In this document: piece after piece, positions 33,144 to 42,827 of the stretch | Numbering within the stretch: position 1 is the stretch's first letter | Layout: each line of letters starts with the position of its first letter | Assembly: GCF_019924635.1 (NCBI RefSeq) | Contig: NZ_CP065037.1 | Span: 930,001 to 994,000, forward strand | Direction of reading: 5' to 3' | DNA from: Leifsonia sp. ZF2019 | GTDB lineage: Bacteria; Actinomycetota; Actinomycetes; Actinomycetales; Microbacteriaceae | Length of the DNA: 64,000 nt | Position numbers and translations under genes: made by a program | Notes under the pieces: generated by a model | What the model was told of the DNA's origin: nothing | What the model saw: the letters and a program-made list of their open reading frames with translations, nothing else | Databases searched by the model: none

Positions 33144-34304
33144 GTGTCGTCGATCGGCATCATCATGAACGGCGTCTCCGGGCGCATGGGCTACCGGCAG
33201 CACCTGGTGCGGTCGATCCTCGCCATCCGGGAACAGGGCGGCGTGCTGCTCTCCGACGGCACGCGCGTGCAGGTCGAGCCGATCCTGGTCGGGCGCAGCG
33301 AGGAGAAGCTGGCCGAGCTGGCGCGGCGCCACGGCATCGAGCACTACACGACCGACCTCGACGCGGCATTGGCGGACGACCGCTGGCAGATCTACGCCGA
33401 CTTCCTCGTCACCAAGGCGCGCAGCACGGCGATCCGCAGGGCCATCGCGGCAGGCAAGGCGATCTACACCGAGAAGCCGACCGCCGAGTCGTTCGAGGAG
33501 GCGCTCGAGCTCGCCCGCCTGGCCGAGGAGGCCGGCATCAAGAACGGCGTCGTGCACGACAAGCTCTACCTGCCCGGGATGCGCAAGCTCAAGCGCCTCA
33601 TCGACTCCGGCTTCTTCGGCCGCATCCTTTCGGTGCGCGGCGAGTTCGGATATTGGGTGTTCGAGGGCGACTGGCAGGCGGCGCAGCGCCCCAGCTGGAA
33701 CTACCGCGCGGAAGACGGCGGCGGCATCGTCGTCGACATGTTCCCGCACTGGAGCTACGTGCTCGAGAACCTCTTCGGCCGGGTGGAGTCGGTGTACGCG
33801 CAGGCGGTCACCGAGATCCCCGAGCGCGTCGACGAGCAGGGCCACCCGTATGCCGCGACCGCGGATGACGCCGCCTACGCGATCTTCCAGCTCGCCGGCG
33901 GCGTGACCGCGCAGCTCAACTCCAGCTGGACGACGCGCGTGAACCGCGACGAGCTGGTCGAGTTCCAGGTGGACGGTACCCACGGCAGCGCGGTCGTCGG
34001 CCTGTTCGGCTGCAAGATCCAGCCGCGCAACGCGACGCCCAAGCCGGTCTGGAACCCCGACCTCGCCGACGAGCACGACTACGACGGCGATTGGATCGAG
34101 TCCCCGGCCAACGAGGTGTTCGAGAACGGCTTCAAGACGCAGTGGGAGGAGTTCCTCCGCCACGTGCTCGAGGACGCCCCCAACCGCTTCGACTTCCTCG
34201 CCGGCGCCCGCGGCGTGCAGCTGGCCGAGGAGGGACTGCGTTCGTCGCGCGAGGGCCGCCGCATCGACCTCGCCCCGGTGCGCTTGCCCGAGGTGGCCCG
34301 ATGA
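33144..34304 (+). CDS. Gfo/Idh/MocA-family oxidoreductase
   Basis: A 386-residue oxidoreductase. It opens SIGIIMNGVSGRMGYRQHLV, where the glycine loop resembles that of dihydrodipicolinate reductase (GxxGRMG). It has YTEKPTAESFEEAL with the family EKP, and GGGIVVDMFPHWSYVLENLF with the conserved Asp and His. GTG 33144 follows AAAGGAG (33132-33138). It is coupled by a 4-base overlap to the DUF993 gene. This subtype occurs with DUF993 proteins in other genomes; the substrate is not established. Confidence 0.9.
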   Translation: MSSIGIIMNGVSGRMGYRQHLVRSILAIREQGGVLLSDGTRVQVEPILVGRSEEKLAELARRHGIEHYTTDLDAALADDRWQIYADFLVTKARSTAIRRAIAAGKAIYTEKPTAESFEEALELARLAEEAGIKNGVVHDKLYLPGMRKLKRLIDSGFFGRILSVRGEFGYWVFEGDWQAAQRPSWNYRAEDGGGIVVDMFPHWSYVLENLFGRVESVYAQAVTEIPERVDEQGHPYAATADDAAYAIFQLAGGVTAQLNSSWTTRVNRDELVEFQVDGTHGSAVVGLFGCKIQPRNATPKPVWNPDLADEHDYDGDWIESPANEVFENGFKTQWEEFLRHVLEDAPNRFDFLAGARGVQLAEEGLRSSREGRRIDLAPVRLPEVAR

Positions 34305-35467
34305 CGACCGCCGCCGACGTCGCCGTGCGCGCCGTCCCCCTTCTGAACTCCGACGGCACGACCTCCGCCACCGACCTCCGCGCCCCGGACGCCGCCGAGC
34401 GCCCAGAGGCCCCGCTGCGTTCGCGAGTCGCCTACGCGGCCGCACACGTCATCCCGAAGCCGTGGGCCGACAACGTGCCCGGCGCGCCCGCCGAGATCGA
34501 CTGGGACGCGACGCTCGCCTTCCGCCGTCACGTCTACGGCTGGGGCCTCGGCGTCGCGGACGCGATGGACACCGCCCAGCGCAACATGGGCCTGGATGCG
34601 TCGGCGACGCGCGAGCTCATCACGCGCAGTGCGGCCGAGGCGCGCGCCGTCGGCGGCTCCGTCGTCGCGGGCGTGAACACCGACCACGTGGACGAGCCGG
34701 TCATCCCGCTCGGCGCCGTGATCGACGCCTATGTCGAGCAGTTGCACTTCACCGAGGATGCGGGGGCCGGTGTCGTGCTCATGGCGAGTCGCCACCTCGC
34801 CCGCGCCGCGCAGTCCCCGGCAGACTACGAGCGCGTGTACCGCGAGGTGCTCGCCGCGGCCGGCGCCCCCGTCGTGCTGCACTGGCTCGGCGAGGCGTTC
34901 GATCCGGCGCTCGCGGGCTACTTCGGCGACGCGGACACCGTGCTGCGCATCATCGAGGCCGGCGGCGACAAGGTCGCGGGCATCAAGATGAGCCTCCTCG
35001 ACGCCGACGCCGAGGTCGCGCTGCGCTCCCGCCTGCCCGAGGGCGTGCGGATGTTCACCGGAGACGACTTCAACTACGTCGGCCTGATCGAGGGCGACGG
35101 CGACGTGCACTCGGACGCGCTGCTCGGCGCGTTCGCGGCTCTTGCCCCGAGCGCGTCCGCCGCGATCCGTGCTCTCGACGCCGGGGATGCGGCCCGCTAC
35201 CGGAGCATCCTCGGCCCGACAGAGGCACTCTCCCGGCAGATCTTCGCGGCGCCGACCTACTACTACAAGACCGGCGTCGCGTTCCTCTCCTGGCTCAACG
35301 GCCACCAGGACTCCTTCACGATGGTGGGCGGCCTCCACGCGGCGCGCAGCCTCCCGCACCTGTCGGAGATCGTGCGGCTGGCGGCGGCGTGCGGCGCCCT
35401 CGAACGGCCGGACCTGGCCGCGCAGCGCTGGACCGACCTCCTGCACCTGAACGGGGTGGACGCGTGA
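34301..35467 (+). CDS. DUF993 (dihydrodipicolinate synthase-like) family protein
   Basis: A 388-residue protein with a TIM-barrel reminiscent of the DapA/NAL aldolase group. VVAGVNTDHVDEPVIPLGAV is the early strand region, GAPVVLHWLGEAFDPALAGY is a DUF993 landmark, and VAGIKMSLLDA holds a lysine at the position where class I aldolases form a Schiff base. The N-terminal 40 residues are extra. Coupling between a Gfo/Idh enzyme and a TIM-barrel isomerase suggests it cleaves or condenses an oxidised sugar, with the glycerate kinase gene nearby as a possible next step. The assignment to DUF993 is firm; the reaction is inference. Confidence 0.87.
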   Translation: MTTAADVAVRAVPLLNSDGTTSATDLRAPDAAERPEAPLRSRVAYAAAHVIPKPWADNVPGAPAEIDWDATLAFRRHVYGWGLGVADAMDTAQRNMGLDASATRELITRSAAEARAVGGSVVAGVNTDHVDEPVIPLGAVIDAYVEQLHFTEDAGAGVVLMASRHLARAAQSPADYERVYREVLAAAGAPVVLHWLGEAFDPALAGYFGDADTVLRIIEAGGDKVAGIKMSLLDADAEVALRSRLPEGVRMFTGDDFNYVGLIEGDGDVHSDALLGAFAALAPSASAAIRALDAGDAARYRSILGPTEALSRQIFAAPTYYYKTGVAFLSWLNGHQDSFTMVGGLHAARSLPHLSEIVRLAAACGALERPDLAAQRWTDLLHLNGVDA

Positions 35468-36357
35468 ACGCTCCCGGGGGCGCCGTGCCGCCGCGGCTGT
35501 CGATCAACCAGGCGACCATCAAATACGCGAGCCTGGCCGACGCCCTGCGGATCACGGCGGACGCGGGCGTCGAAGCGATCGGCCTGTGGCGAGAACCGGT
35601 GGCGGAGGTGGGGCTCGCGGAGGCGGAGCGGATGGTCGGCGGCAGCGGCCTCCGCGTGTCGAGCCTCTGCCGGGGCGGGTTCTTCACCGTGCCCGAGGGC
35701 CCGGACCGGCGTGCCGCCCTGGACGAGAACCGCCGCGCGATCGAGGAGACGGCGGCGCTCGCCGCGGCCGGCGCTCCCGGATCCGCCCCGGTGCTCGTGC
35801 TCGTCGCCGGCGGCCTTCCCGCCGGGTCGACCGACCTCGTCGGCGCACGCGCCCGCGTCGCCGACGCGCTCTCCGAGCTCGAGCCCGACGCCCGCGCCGC
35901 CGGGGTGACTCTCGCGATCGAGCCGCTGCACCCGATGTACGCGGCCGATCGTGCGGTCGTCTCGACGCTCGGCCAGGCGCTCGACCTCGCCGAGCCGTTT
36001 CCGACGGCCTCCGTCGGCGTGGTGGTGGACACGTTCCACATCTGGTGGGACCCGCAGGTGCTCGACCAGATCGCGCGCGCCGGGGCGGCGGGACGCATCG
36101 CGAGCTACCAGGTCTGCGACTTCCTCACGCCGATCCCTGCGGACGCCCTCCTCGCCCGCGGAATGATGGGGGACGGTCACGTCGACTTCGCCTCGCTCAC
36201 CGGGGCCGTGGACGCCGCGGGCTACGCGGGCGATGTCGAAGTCGAGATCTTCAACGCCGAGATCTGGGCGGCCGACCCCGTGGAGGTCGTCGACCGCACC
36301 GTGCGGGCGTTCGAGCGCAGCGTCCCGGCGCGGGATGCGCCGGCGCGATCGCGGTGA
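35464..36357 (+). CDS. Sugar phosphate isomerase/epimerase-like TIM-barrel protein
   Basis: A 297-residue xylose-isomerase-like TIM barrel. LSINQATIKYASLADALRIT is the first strand-helix unit, TLAIEPLHPMYAADRAVVST carries the metal Glu and His, VVVDTFHIWWDP the Asp and His, and MMGDGHVDFASLTGAVDAAG the late Gly-Asp-Gly. It is one of several such proteins in the window but the longest. GTG 35464 overlaps the DUF993 stop. It probably isomerises the sugar acid or keto sugar handled by the neighbouring enzymes. Confidence 0.86.
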   Translation: MNAPGGAVPPRLSINQATIKYASLADALRITADAGVEAIGLWREPVAEVGLAEAERMVGGSGLRVSSLCRGGFFTVPEGPDRRAALDENRRAIEETAALAAAGAPGSAPVLVLVAGGLPAGSTDLVGARARVADALSELEPDARAAGVTLAIEPLHPMYAADRAVVSTLGQALDLAEPFPTASVGVVVDTFHIWWDPQVLDQIARAGAAGRIASYQVCDFLTPIPADALLARGMMGDGHVDFASLTGAVDAAGYAGDVEVEIFNAEIWAADPVEVVDRTVRAFERSVPARDAPARSR

Positions 36358-36393
36358 TCGTTCGGGCGGCTGTCCTCCCGCGGCAGCCTGTGA

Positions 36394-36399
36394 CAGGGT
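36394..36399 (+). promoter_or_regulatory. Possible -10 for the glycerate kinase gene
   Basis: CAGGGT is 7 bases before GTG 36407 and there is no clear ribosome site. The sequence CAGGGTGGGCGACGTG resembles TAGGTTGGGCGTG before the LacI gene at 29650, so a leaderless transcript is possible. Confidence 0.35.
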
Positions 36400-36406
36400 G
36401 GGCGAC

Positions 36407-37576
36407 GTGACCGCCCTGACCGTCGTCATCGCCCCCGACTCGTTCAAGGGCTCCGCGTCGGCCGCCGAGGTCGCCGCGGCGCTCGCCGCCGGATGGGCGG
36501 AGGTGCGGCCCGGTGACGAGGTCGTCCTCGCTCCGACCGCGGACGGAGGCGAGGGGACGTCGGACGCGTTCGCCGCGGCCGTCCCCGGCTCCGTCCGACA
36601 CCCGGTGCGCGTGCTCGGCCCGTCCGGCGACCTCGTGGACGCCTCCTGGCTGGAGCTGCCCGACGGCAGCGCCGTGGTCGAGCTCGCCGAGACCAGCGGC
36701 CTCGGGCTGCTGCGCGCTCCCGCGCCGTTCGACGCCCACACGATCGGGTTCGGCCAGGCGATCGCCGCCGCCGTGGACGCGGGCACCACCTCCCTGCTGC
36801 TGGCGATCGGCGGCAGCGCCTCGACCGACGGGGGAGCGGGGGTGCTCACGGCCCTCGGCGCCCGCCTCCTCGACGGTGCGGGGACGGACATCGCCCCCGG
36901 CAACCGCGGCCTGGCCGCCCTGGTGCGCGCGGACCTGACCGGGATGCGTCCGCTTCCTCCCGGCGGCGCGCGCATCCTCAGCGACGTCACGAACCCGCTG
37001 CTCGGTCCGCGGGGTGCAGCCGCGGTCTTCGGCCCGCAGAAGGGTGCGAACCCGCAGGACGTCCTGCAGCTCGATGCGGGGCTGGCGAGGTTCGCGGAGG
37101 TGCTCGACGCGGCAGCGGTGCCGGGTGCGCGTGCGAGTGGCCGGCTGAGCGATGTCGGCCGCGGCGACGCCGGGGTCCGTGCGAGGGAGGTCTCGGCCGA
37201 CGACCGGGGCACCGGCGCGGCGGGCGGCACCGGTTTCGGCCTCCGCATCTGGGGCGCCGACATGACCGCGGGAGCGCCGGCCGTCGCGGACGCGCTCGGC
37301 CTGCCCGCGCGCATCGCCTCTGCCGACCTCGTCATCACGGGCGAGGGACGCTACGACAGCCAGTCCGCGTCCGGCAAGGCGCCCGAGCATGTGGCCGAGC
37401 TGGCGCGCCGCGCCGGTGTCCCCGTGCTGCTCGCGGCCGGTGCGATCGCCGCCGAACCGACCGGCTTCGCCGACACGGTCGCGCTCGCCGACCTCGCCGG
37501 GGGCTCCGCCGCCGCGATCGCGGACCCGCTCCGCTGGGCCCGTGCCGCCGGCGCCGCGCTCGCCTCCCGCACCTGA
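36407..37576 (+). CDS. Glycerate kinase (GK-I/GarK family)
   Basis: A 389-residue kinase making 2- or 3-phosphoglycerate from D-glycerate and ATP. Family landmarks are VVIAPDSFKGSASAAEVA at the start, LAIGGSASTDGGAGVL, the GADMTAGAPAV region and LVITGEGRYDSQSASGKAPE. Residues about 250-275 hold a Gly/Arg/Asp-rich loop longer than usual. It follows the isomerase gene by 49 bases on the same strand. As the exit of an aldol-cleavage pathway it would connect the DUF993 cluster to glycolysis; that link is inferred from position. Confidence 0.93.
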   Translation: MTALTVVIAPDSFKGSASAAEVAAALAAGWAEVRPGDEVVLAPTADGGEGTSDAFAAAVPGSVRHPVRVLGPSGDLVDASWLELPDGSAVVELAETSGLGLLRAPAPFDAHTIGFGQAIAAAVDAGTTSLLLAIGGSASTDGGAGVLTALGARLLDGAGTDIAPGNRGLAALVRADLTGMRPLPPGGARILSDVTNPLLGPRGAAAVFGPQKGANPQDVLQLDAGLARFAEVLDAAAVPGARASGRLSDVGRGDAGVRAREVSADDRGTGAAGGTGFGLRIWGADMTAGAPAVADALGLPARIASADLVITGEGRYDSQSASGKAPEHVAELARRAGVPVLLAAGAIAAEPTGFADTVALADLAGGSAAAIADPLRWARAAGAALASRT

Positions 37577-37600
37577 GCCGCTCGCTCCGACCCGGCCCGC

Positions 37601-37698
37601 CGCAGCAATTCCGGAGATCTGCGCGAGTCAGCCCACATCCACCGTTCGAACGGACAACTGAGCGGCGTGCCGCAGATCAGCTCCGGAGTTGCCCTGCG
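37601..37698. repeat. Palindromic element between convergent glycerate kinase and xylB
   Basis: Arms 37601-37624 and 37671-37698 pair around GCAAYTCCGGAG and ATCTGCG with a 3-base bulge. A second palindrome CCGTTCGAACGG lies in the loop (37642-37653). It occupies the space where a two-way terminator would be expected. Confidence 0.7.
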
Positions 37699-37705
37699 GC
37701 ACCCG

Positions 37706-39139
37706 CTACGGCCGCGCCGCCGCGTACTGCTCGCGGATCACCGCACGCGTGTCGACCGGCAGCGGCGCCGCGGCCTCCACCGGCCACGTGGGGCGCGCAC
37801 CGGTCAGCACCCATGCCGCCTGCACCGCGCCGCCGTCGGCGACGTACTCGCCAGGGGCCGGGACGACGACGGGGGCGTCGAAGACCTGCGCGGCGACGGC
37901 GGCCACCGCCGGGTTCTGGGCCGCACCCCCGATCAGCAGGATGCGCTGCTCGGTCACTCCGACCCCGCGCACGGCGTCGAGGCCGTCGGCGAGTCCGCAC
38001 AGCATCCCCTCGATGGCCGCGCGGGCGAGGTTGGCGGGGGTGGTGGAGGCGAGGGTGAGCCCGTGGATGCCCGCCGTCGCGTCCGGGAGGTTGGGGGTGC
38101 GTTCGCCTTCGAAGTACGGGACGAGCACCACGCCTCCCGCACCCGGCTCGGCCGTGAGGGCCAGCTCGGCGAGCCCGTCGTGGTCGACGCCGAGGAGGCG
38201 GGCGATGGCGTCGAGCACGCGGGCCGCGTTGAGGGTCGCGATGAGGGGGAGGGAGAGTCCGCTCGCGTCGGCGAAGCCGGCGACGGTGCCCGAGTCGTCG
38301 GAGACGGGTGAGTCGGTGACGGCGAAGACGGTGCCGCTGGTGCCGATGGAGACGACGACGTCGCCGTCCGCCGCGCCCAGCCCCAGCGCCGCCCCCGCGT
38401 TGTCTCCGGCTCCGGGCCCGACGAGCACACCGGACGGGGTCCGTCCCGCAGCCTCGCCCGGCCCCAGCACCCGCGGCAGCACGACCGCGTCGGCGGACCC
38501 GGGCGTCCCCGCCTCGCGGCCCGGCCGGCCGAGCGCCCGCTCGAACAGCTCAAGGTCGTAGGCGCCGTGGGCCGCGCTCCAATAGGCCGTCCCGCTCGCG
38601 TCGGAGCGGTCGGTGGTCAGAGACTCCAGATCCGGTCCCAGCGGGCTCTCGTCCGCGGGCCCGTAGCCGCGCAGCCGCCAGGTCAGCCAGTCGTGGGGGA
38701 GGGCGACGGCGGCGACGCGCGCGGCGTTCTCCGGTTCGGCGTCCCGCAGCCAGCGGAGCTTCGTCGCGGTGAAGGATGCGACCGGCACGACGCCCACGCG
38801 CGACGCGTAGGCGGGGGCCCCGACCTCCGCGATCAGGTCCCGGGCGGCCTGCGCGGACCGGGTGTCGTTCCAGAGCAGCGCGTCGCGCACCACCCGGCCG
38901 GAGGCATCCAGCGCCACCATTCCGTGCTGCTGGCCGGCGACCGAGATCGCGGCGACGTCGTCGAGCCCGCCTGCGGCCTCCAGGGCGACGGTCAGCGCCT
39001 CCCACCACGCGGCCGGCGCGACCTCGGTGCCGTCGGGATGCGCGGCCCGGCCGCTGCGCACGAGGGTGCCGGTCTCCAGGTCGCGCACGACCACCTTGCA
39101 GCTCTGGGTCGAGGAGTCGACGCCGGCGACGAGAGTCAC
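37706..39139 (-). CDS. xylB: Xylulokinase
   Basis: A 477-residue FGGY-family kinase that phosphorylates D-xylulose. [20 protein letters not shown] is the N-terminal phosphate loop, [14 protein letters not shown] contains the xylulokinase-typical [20 protein letters not shown] the substrate Asp, and [13 protein letters not shown] the second phosphate loop. I chose GTG 39139, giving [11 protein letters not shown]; 11 further codons upstream stay open but lack a better start. Directly upstream on the same strand is xylA, separated by a palindromic element. With XylA it forms the isomerase pathway to xylulose-5-phosphate. Confidence 0.95.
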   Translation of the reverse strand: MTLVAGVDSSTQSCKVVVRDLETGTLVRSGRAAHPDGTEVAPAAWWEALTVALEAAGGLDDVAAISVAGQQHGMVALDASGRVVRDALLWNDTRSAQAARDLIAEVGAPAYASRVGVVPVASFTATKLRWLRDAEPENAARVAAVALPHDWLTWRLRGYGPADESPLGPDLESLTTDRSDASGTAYWSAAHGAYDLELFERALGRPGREAGTPGSADAVVLPRVLGPGEAAGRTPSGVLVGPGAGDNAGAALGLGAADGDVVVSIGTSGTVFAVTDSPVSDDSGTVAGFADASGLSLPLIATLNAARVLDAIARLLGVDHDGLAELALTAEPGAGGVVLVPYFEGERTPNLPDATAGIHGLTLASTTPANLARAAIEGMLCGLADGLDAVRGVGVTEQRILLIGGAAQNPAVAAVAAQVFDAPVVVPAPGEYVADGGAVQAAWVLTGARPTWPVEAAAPLPVDTRAVIREQYAAARP

Positions 39140-39162
39140 GTCACTGTGTCCTAACGATCGAT

Positions 39163-39219
39163 CGAGGTGCACGTCGTGGTCGTCATCCGCGGGGAATGAG
39201 CGCCACGACGTGCACCTCG
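39163..39219. repeat. Palindromic element, family 2 copy b
   Basis: Arms 39163-39179 and 39203-39219 are exact reverse complements (CGAGGTGCACGTCGTGG). Its reverse-complemented loop aligns with that of copy a at 32953-33015. It lies between xylA and xylB and could set their mRNA ratio. Confidence 0.88.
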
Positions 39220-39237
39220 GTGGTCAAACGAGGGGGG

Positions 39238-40428
39238 TCAGCGGGCGTTGAGGAGATGCTCCAGCGCCAGCTGCTGCAGGCGCACGAAGCCGAAGCCCTT
39301 GCCGCCGAAGTACGCGCTCGCGTCGAAGTCCTCGTACGCGCTGCGGTCGGCGAGCAGGTCGTCGTAGCTCTCGCCGGCGCCGAGCGTCGTCTCCGACAGC
39401 TCGGTCACGCGTGCCGCCTGCAGCGCCTCCTGCACCTCGGGGTCGGCGCGGAAGGCCGCGGCCCGCTCCTTGAGAAGGAGGTAGGTGCGCATGTTGGCGG
39501 CGGCGGAGTCCCACACGCCCGAGGCGTCCTCGGTGCGCGACGGCTTGTAGTCGAAGTGGCGCGGGCCGTCGTAGGCCTGGCCGCCGTTCGGGCCGCCGTT
39601 CTCGAGCAGGTCGACGAGCGCGAAGGCGTTCTGGAGGTCGCCGTGGCCGAACACGAGGTCCTGGTCGTACTTGATGCCGCGCTGGCCGTTGAGGTCGATG
39701 TGGTAGAGCTTGCCGTGGTACAGCGCCTGCGCGATGCCGGCGGCGAAGTTCAGGCCCGCCATCTGCTCGTGGCCGACCTCGGGGTTGAGGCCGACGAGCT
39801 CCGGGCGCTCCAGCGAGTTGATGAAGGCGAGCGCGTGGCCGACGGTGGGCAGCAGGATGTCGCCGCGCGGCTCGTTCGGCTTCGGCTCGATGGCGAAGCG
39901 GATGTCGTAGCCCTTGTCGGTGACGTAGTCGCCGAGCAGGTTGACGGCCTCGCGGTAGCGCTCGAGAGCGGCGCCGATGTTCTTGGCCGAGTCGTACTCG
40001 GCGCCCTCGCGGCCTCCCCACATCACGAACGTCTTGGCGCCCAGCTCAGCGGCGAGGTCGAGGTTGCGGAGCACCTTGCGCAGCGCGAAGCGGCGCACGG
40101 CGCGGTCGTTGGAGGTGAAGCCGCCGTCCTTGAACACCGGCGCGCTGAAGAGGTTGGTGGTGACCATCGGCACGATGACGCCGGTGTCGGCGAGGACCTG
40201 CTTGAGGCGGTCGATCTGCTTCTGCCGCTCGGCGTCGGTGGAGCCGAACGCGAAGAGGTCGTCGTCGTGGAAGGTGAGGCCGTAGGCGCCGAGCTCGCTG
40301 AGCTTGGTCACCGCCTCGACCACGTCGAGCTGGGGGCGGGTGGGGCCGCCGAACGGGTCGGTGCCGTTGTAGCCGATCGTCCACAGTCCGAACGAGAACT
40401 TGTCGGCGCGGGTGGGGGTGAGGCTCAT
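39238..40428 (-). CDS. xylA: Xylose isomerase
   Basis: A 396-residue class I (actinobacterial) xylose isomerase, converting D-xylose to D-xylulose. The N-terminus [20 protein letters not shown] continues [14 protein letters not shown], as in Streptomyces and Arthrobacter enzymes. The catalytic His-Asp pair is in [11 protein letters not shown], and metal sites are in [13 protein letters not shown] and [16 protein letters not shown]. Start ATG 40428 has AAGGAAAG 8 bases before it on the minus strand; an in-frame codon at 40446 is less likely. An AT-rich promoter with a ROK-type operator lies upstream (40460-40481), so xylAB can be expressed apart from the transporter genes. Confidence 0.97.
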   Translation of the reverse strand: MSLTPTRADKFSFGLWTIGYNGTDPFGGPTRPQLDVVEAVTKLSELGAYGLTFHDDDLFAFGSTDAERQKQIDRLKQVLADTGVIVPMVTTNLFSAPVFKDGGFTSNDRAVRRFALRKVLRNLDLAAELGAKTFVMWGGREGAEYDSAKNIGAALERYREAVNLLGDYVTDKGYDIRFAIEPKPNEPRGDILLPTVGHALAFINSLERPELVGLNPEVGHEQMAGLNFAAGIAQALYHGKLYHIDLNGQRGIKYDQDLVFGHGDLQNAFALVDLLENGGPNGGQAYDGPRHFDYKPSRTEDASGVWDSAAANMRTYLLLKERAAAFRADPEVQEALQAARVTELSETTLGAGESYDDLLADRSAYEDFDASAYFGGKGFGFVRLQQLALEHLLNAR

Positions 40429-40459
40429 GGTTCTGCTTTCCTTCAACGTCGTCGGTGAT

Positions 40460-40481
40460 TTGTTGTTTCGATAAACTTATA
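40460..40481 (-). promoter_or_regulatory. xylA promoter -10 and ROK/XylR-type operator
   Basis: On the minus strand TATAAG (40481-40476) is a good -10, overlapping AGTTTATCGAAACAACAA (40477-40460). This sequence aligns with the reverse complement of the sites at 56917 and 57004 (AGTTTGCGAACACAACAA), which flank the promoter of the alpha-xyloside operon. The common sequence argues for one ROK repressor of the XylR kind. Confidence 0.68.
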
Positions 40482-42806
40482 TCAGGAGATCGCGTCGGCC
40501 GCGACCCCGATGCGCTCGATCGCGACCGGCACGATCCGGGCATCGGACGCGGAGACGACGTGGAGGTCGCCCGTGATCGTGAGGGTAGCGCTCGTCTCGC
40601 GCTCAGCACAGGAGGGACCGACCCACAGCTCGATCGCCCCCGGCTCGACGACGCGCCGGAGCGACCGGTCGCTGAACGCGAGGCGGGCGGTCGGAACGTC
40701 GAACCGTACCTCCGCCTCCTCGCCCGTATCGAGATCCACGCGGGCGTACGCGAGCAGCTGCGCCACCGGCCGGGTCACGCTCGCCTGCACGTCGCGGGCG
40801 TAGAGCTGCACCACATCCGACCCGCCCCGGTCGCCGGTGTTGGCGACGCGGACGCGCGCGGTGAACGTGCCGCCCGCCTCCACCTCGGCGTCGACGGTCA
40901 GCTCCGCGCGGGAGAACGACGTGTACGAGAGCCCGTGGCCGAACGGCAGCACCGGCGTGCTGTCGGCACTCGTGATCTCGTTCGGGCCGCCGAGCAGCGG
41001 GTGGAGGTAAGAGTAAGGCTGGGCGCCGGCGGAGCGCGGCAGCGAGACCGGGAGCCGCCCGCTGGGCGACACCGCGCCGGACAGGACGCGGGCGACAGCG
41101 GCCGCCCCCTCCTCGCCCGGGAAGAACGACTGGAGCACGGCGGCCGGCGCCGTCGGGCCGTCGACCGCCCAGGCGAGAGCGTACGGCCGGCCCGAGAGCA
41201 CGACGACGACCACCGGCGTCCCCGTGCGCACGACCTCCTCGACCAGCTCGCGCTGCACGCCGGGGAGCTCGAGGCTCTCCACGTCGTTGCCCTCGCCGAC
41301 GGTGCCGCGCCCGAAGAGCCCCGCACGGTCTCCGACCACCACGATCGCGACGTCGGCGGTCTGCGCGGCGGCGACCGCGGCCGGGATGCCGGTGCGGTCG
41401 TCGCCCTCCACCGCGCAGCCGCTCTCGTGCACGATCCGGGCGTGCGGGAACTCCGTGCGCAGACCCGCGAGCACCGACGGGATCTCGAACCCGAGCGGGA
41501 ACTCGGGGTGGTGCGCGAGCACGTGATTGGCGAAGGAGTAGCAGCCCATCAGGGCTTCCGGCCCGTCCGCGTTGGGGCCGACGACGGCGATCCGGCCGGG
41601 GGCCGGCGCGAGCGGCAGCGTCCCGTCGTTGGTCAGCAGCACCAGGGACTCCTCCGCCAGGCGGCGCGCGACGGCGCGGTGGGCGGGGCTGTCGATGTCG
41701 ATCTCGGCGGGAGGCGTGTCGAACGTGGCGTCGAGCAGTCCGAGCTCCTCCTTCTGGGACAGCACGCGCAGCACGGCCCGGTCGACGAGGCCCTCGTCGA
41801 CCGCACCCGAGCGCACCGCATCGGCAAGCGGTTCGAGGTAGGCGTCACCGGTCGGCAGCTCGACGTCGATGCCCGCCGCGAGGGCGAGCGCCGCCGCCTC
41901 GCCCAGATCGCCGGCGACGCCGTGCATCGTGTGGAGGAAGGCGACGGAGAAGTAGTCGGCGACGACGGCGCCGTCGAAGCCCCACTCCTCGCGCAGCACA
42001 CCGGTCAGGTACTCGGGGTTCGCCGCGGTAGGGATGCCGTCGATCTCGGCATACGAGTTCATGACCGAGCGCACGCCGCCGTCCCGCACCGCCATCTCGA
42101 ACGGGGGGAGCAGCACATCGCGCAGCTCGCGCGGCCCGGCGTGCACGGGGGCGTGGTTGCGGCCCGACTGAGAGGCGGAGTAGCCGACGAAGTGCTTCAG
42201 CGTCGCGTGCACGCCGGCATCCTGCAGCCCCCGGACGAACGCGGTCCCGATCGTGCCGACCACGTACGGGTCCTCGGAGATGCACTCGTCGACCCGGCCC
42301 CAGCGGGGATCCCGCACCACGTCGAGCACCGGCGCGAGGCCCTGGTGGATGCCGAGGGAGCGCATCGACCCGCCGATCAGTCCGGCCATCTCTTCCACCA
42401 GCTCCGGGTCGAACGACGCCCCCCAGGCGAGCGGCGTCGGGAAGGTCGCGGCCTTCCACGCGGCCAGGCCGGTGAGGCACTCCTCGTGCACGAGCGCCGG
42501 GATGCCGAGGCGGGTGCCCTGCACCAGCCGGCGCTGCTCGTTCCACAGCCAGGCGGCACGCTCGGCGGGATCGACGGGCCGCGTGCCGTAGACGCGTGTG
42601 AGGTGTCCGATGCCGTGCGCGGTCACGTCCTCGTAACGGCCGGGGTTGCCCATCTCGCCGGCCATCGGGGCGACGAGCTCGTCGCCCTTGTCGACCCAGT
42701 ACCCCACCAGCTGCGCCAGCTTCTCGTCGAGGGTCATCTCCGCGTGCAGCAGGCGGACCCGCTCCGACACGGTCGGGAGCGTGGTTTCGCTCATGGAATC
42801 ACTCAC
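40482..42806 (-). CDS. Glycoside hydrolase family 3 (beta-xylosidase/beta-glucosidase)
   Basis: A 774-residue GH3 enzyme without a signal peptide. The first domain has DEKLAQLVGYWVDKG, the substrate-binding KHFVGYSASQSGRNHAPV, and the nucleophile Asp284 in GAVVADYFSVAF. A second alpha/beta domain carries VVGPNADGPEALMGCYS, and the C-terminal fibronectin-III-like domain begins at about residue 640 (VRVANTGDRGGSDVVQLYAR). Linkage to xylA and xylB favours beta-xylosidase activity on imported xylo-oligosaccharides. GTG 42806 and ATG 42794 are both possible starts; the former sits better behind GAGAG. It follows the transporter genes in the same transcript by 21 bases. Confidence 0.92.
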   Translation of the reverse strand: MSDSMSETTLPTVSERVRLLHAEMTLDEKLAQLVGYWVDKGDELVAPMAGEMGNPGRYEDVTAHGIGHLTRVYGTRPVDPAERAAWLWNEQRRLVQGTRLGIPALVHEECLTGLAAWKAATFPTPLAWGASFDPELVEEMAGLIGGSMRSLGIHQGLAPVLDVVRDPRWGRVDECISEDPYVVGTIGTAFVRGLQDAGVHATLKHFVGYSASQSGRNHAPVHAGPRELRDVLLPPFEMAVRDGGVRSVMNSYAEIDGIPTAANPEYLTGVLREEWGFDGAVVADYFSVAFLHTMHGVAGDLGEAAALALAAGIDVELPTGDAYLEPLADAVRSGAVDEGLVDRAVLRVLSQKEELGLLDATFDTPPAEIDIDSPAHRAVARRLAEESLVLLTNDGTLPLAPAPGRIAVVGPNADGPEALMGCYSFANHVLAHHPEFPLGFEIPSVLAGLRTEFPHARIVHESGCAVEGDDRTGIPAAVAAAQTADVAIVVVGDRAGLFGRGTVGEGNDVESLELPGVQRELVEEVVRTGTPVVVVVLSGRPYALAWAVDGPTAPAAVLQSFFPGEEGAAAVARVLSGAVSPSGRLPVSLPRSAGAQPYSYLHPLLGGPNEITSADSTPVLPFGHGLSYTSFSRAELTVDAEVEAGGTFTARVRVANTGDRGGSDVVQLYARDVQASVTRPVAQLLAYARVDLDTGEEAEVRFDVPTARLAFSDRSLRRVVEPGAIELWVGPSCAERETSATLTITGDLHVVSASDARIVPVAIERIGVAADAIS

Positions 42807-42827
42807 AGTTCTCTCGCGGGCGAGGGG

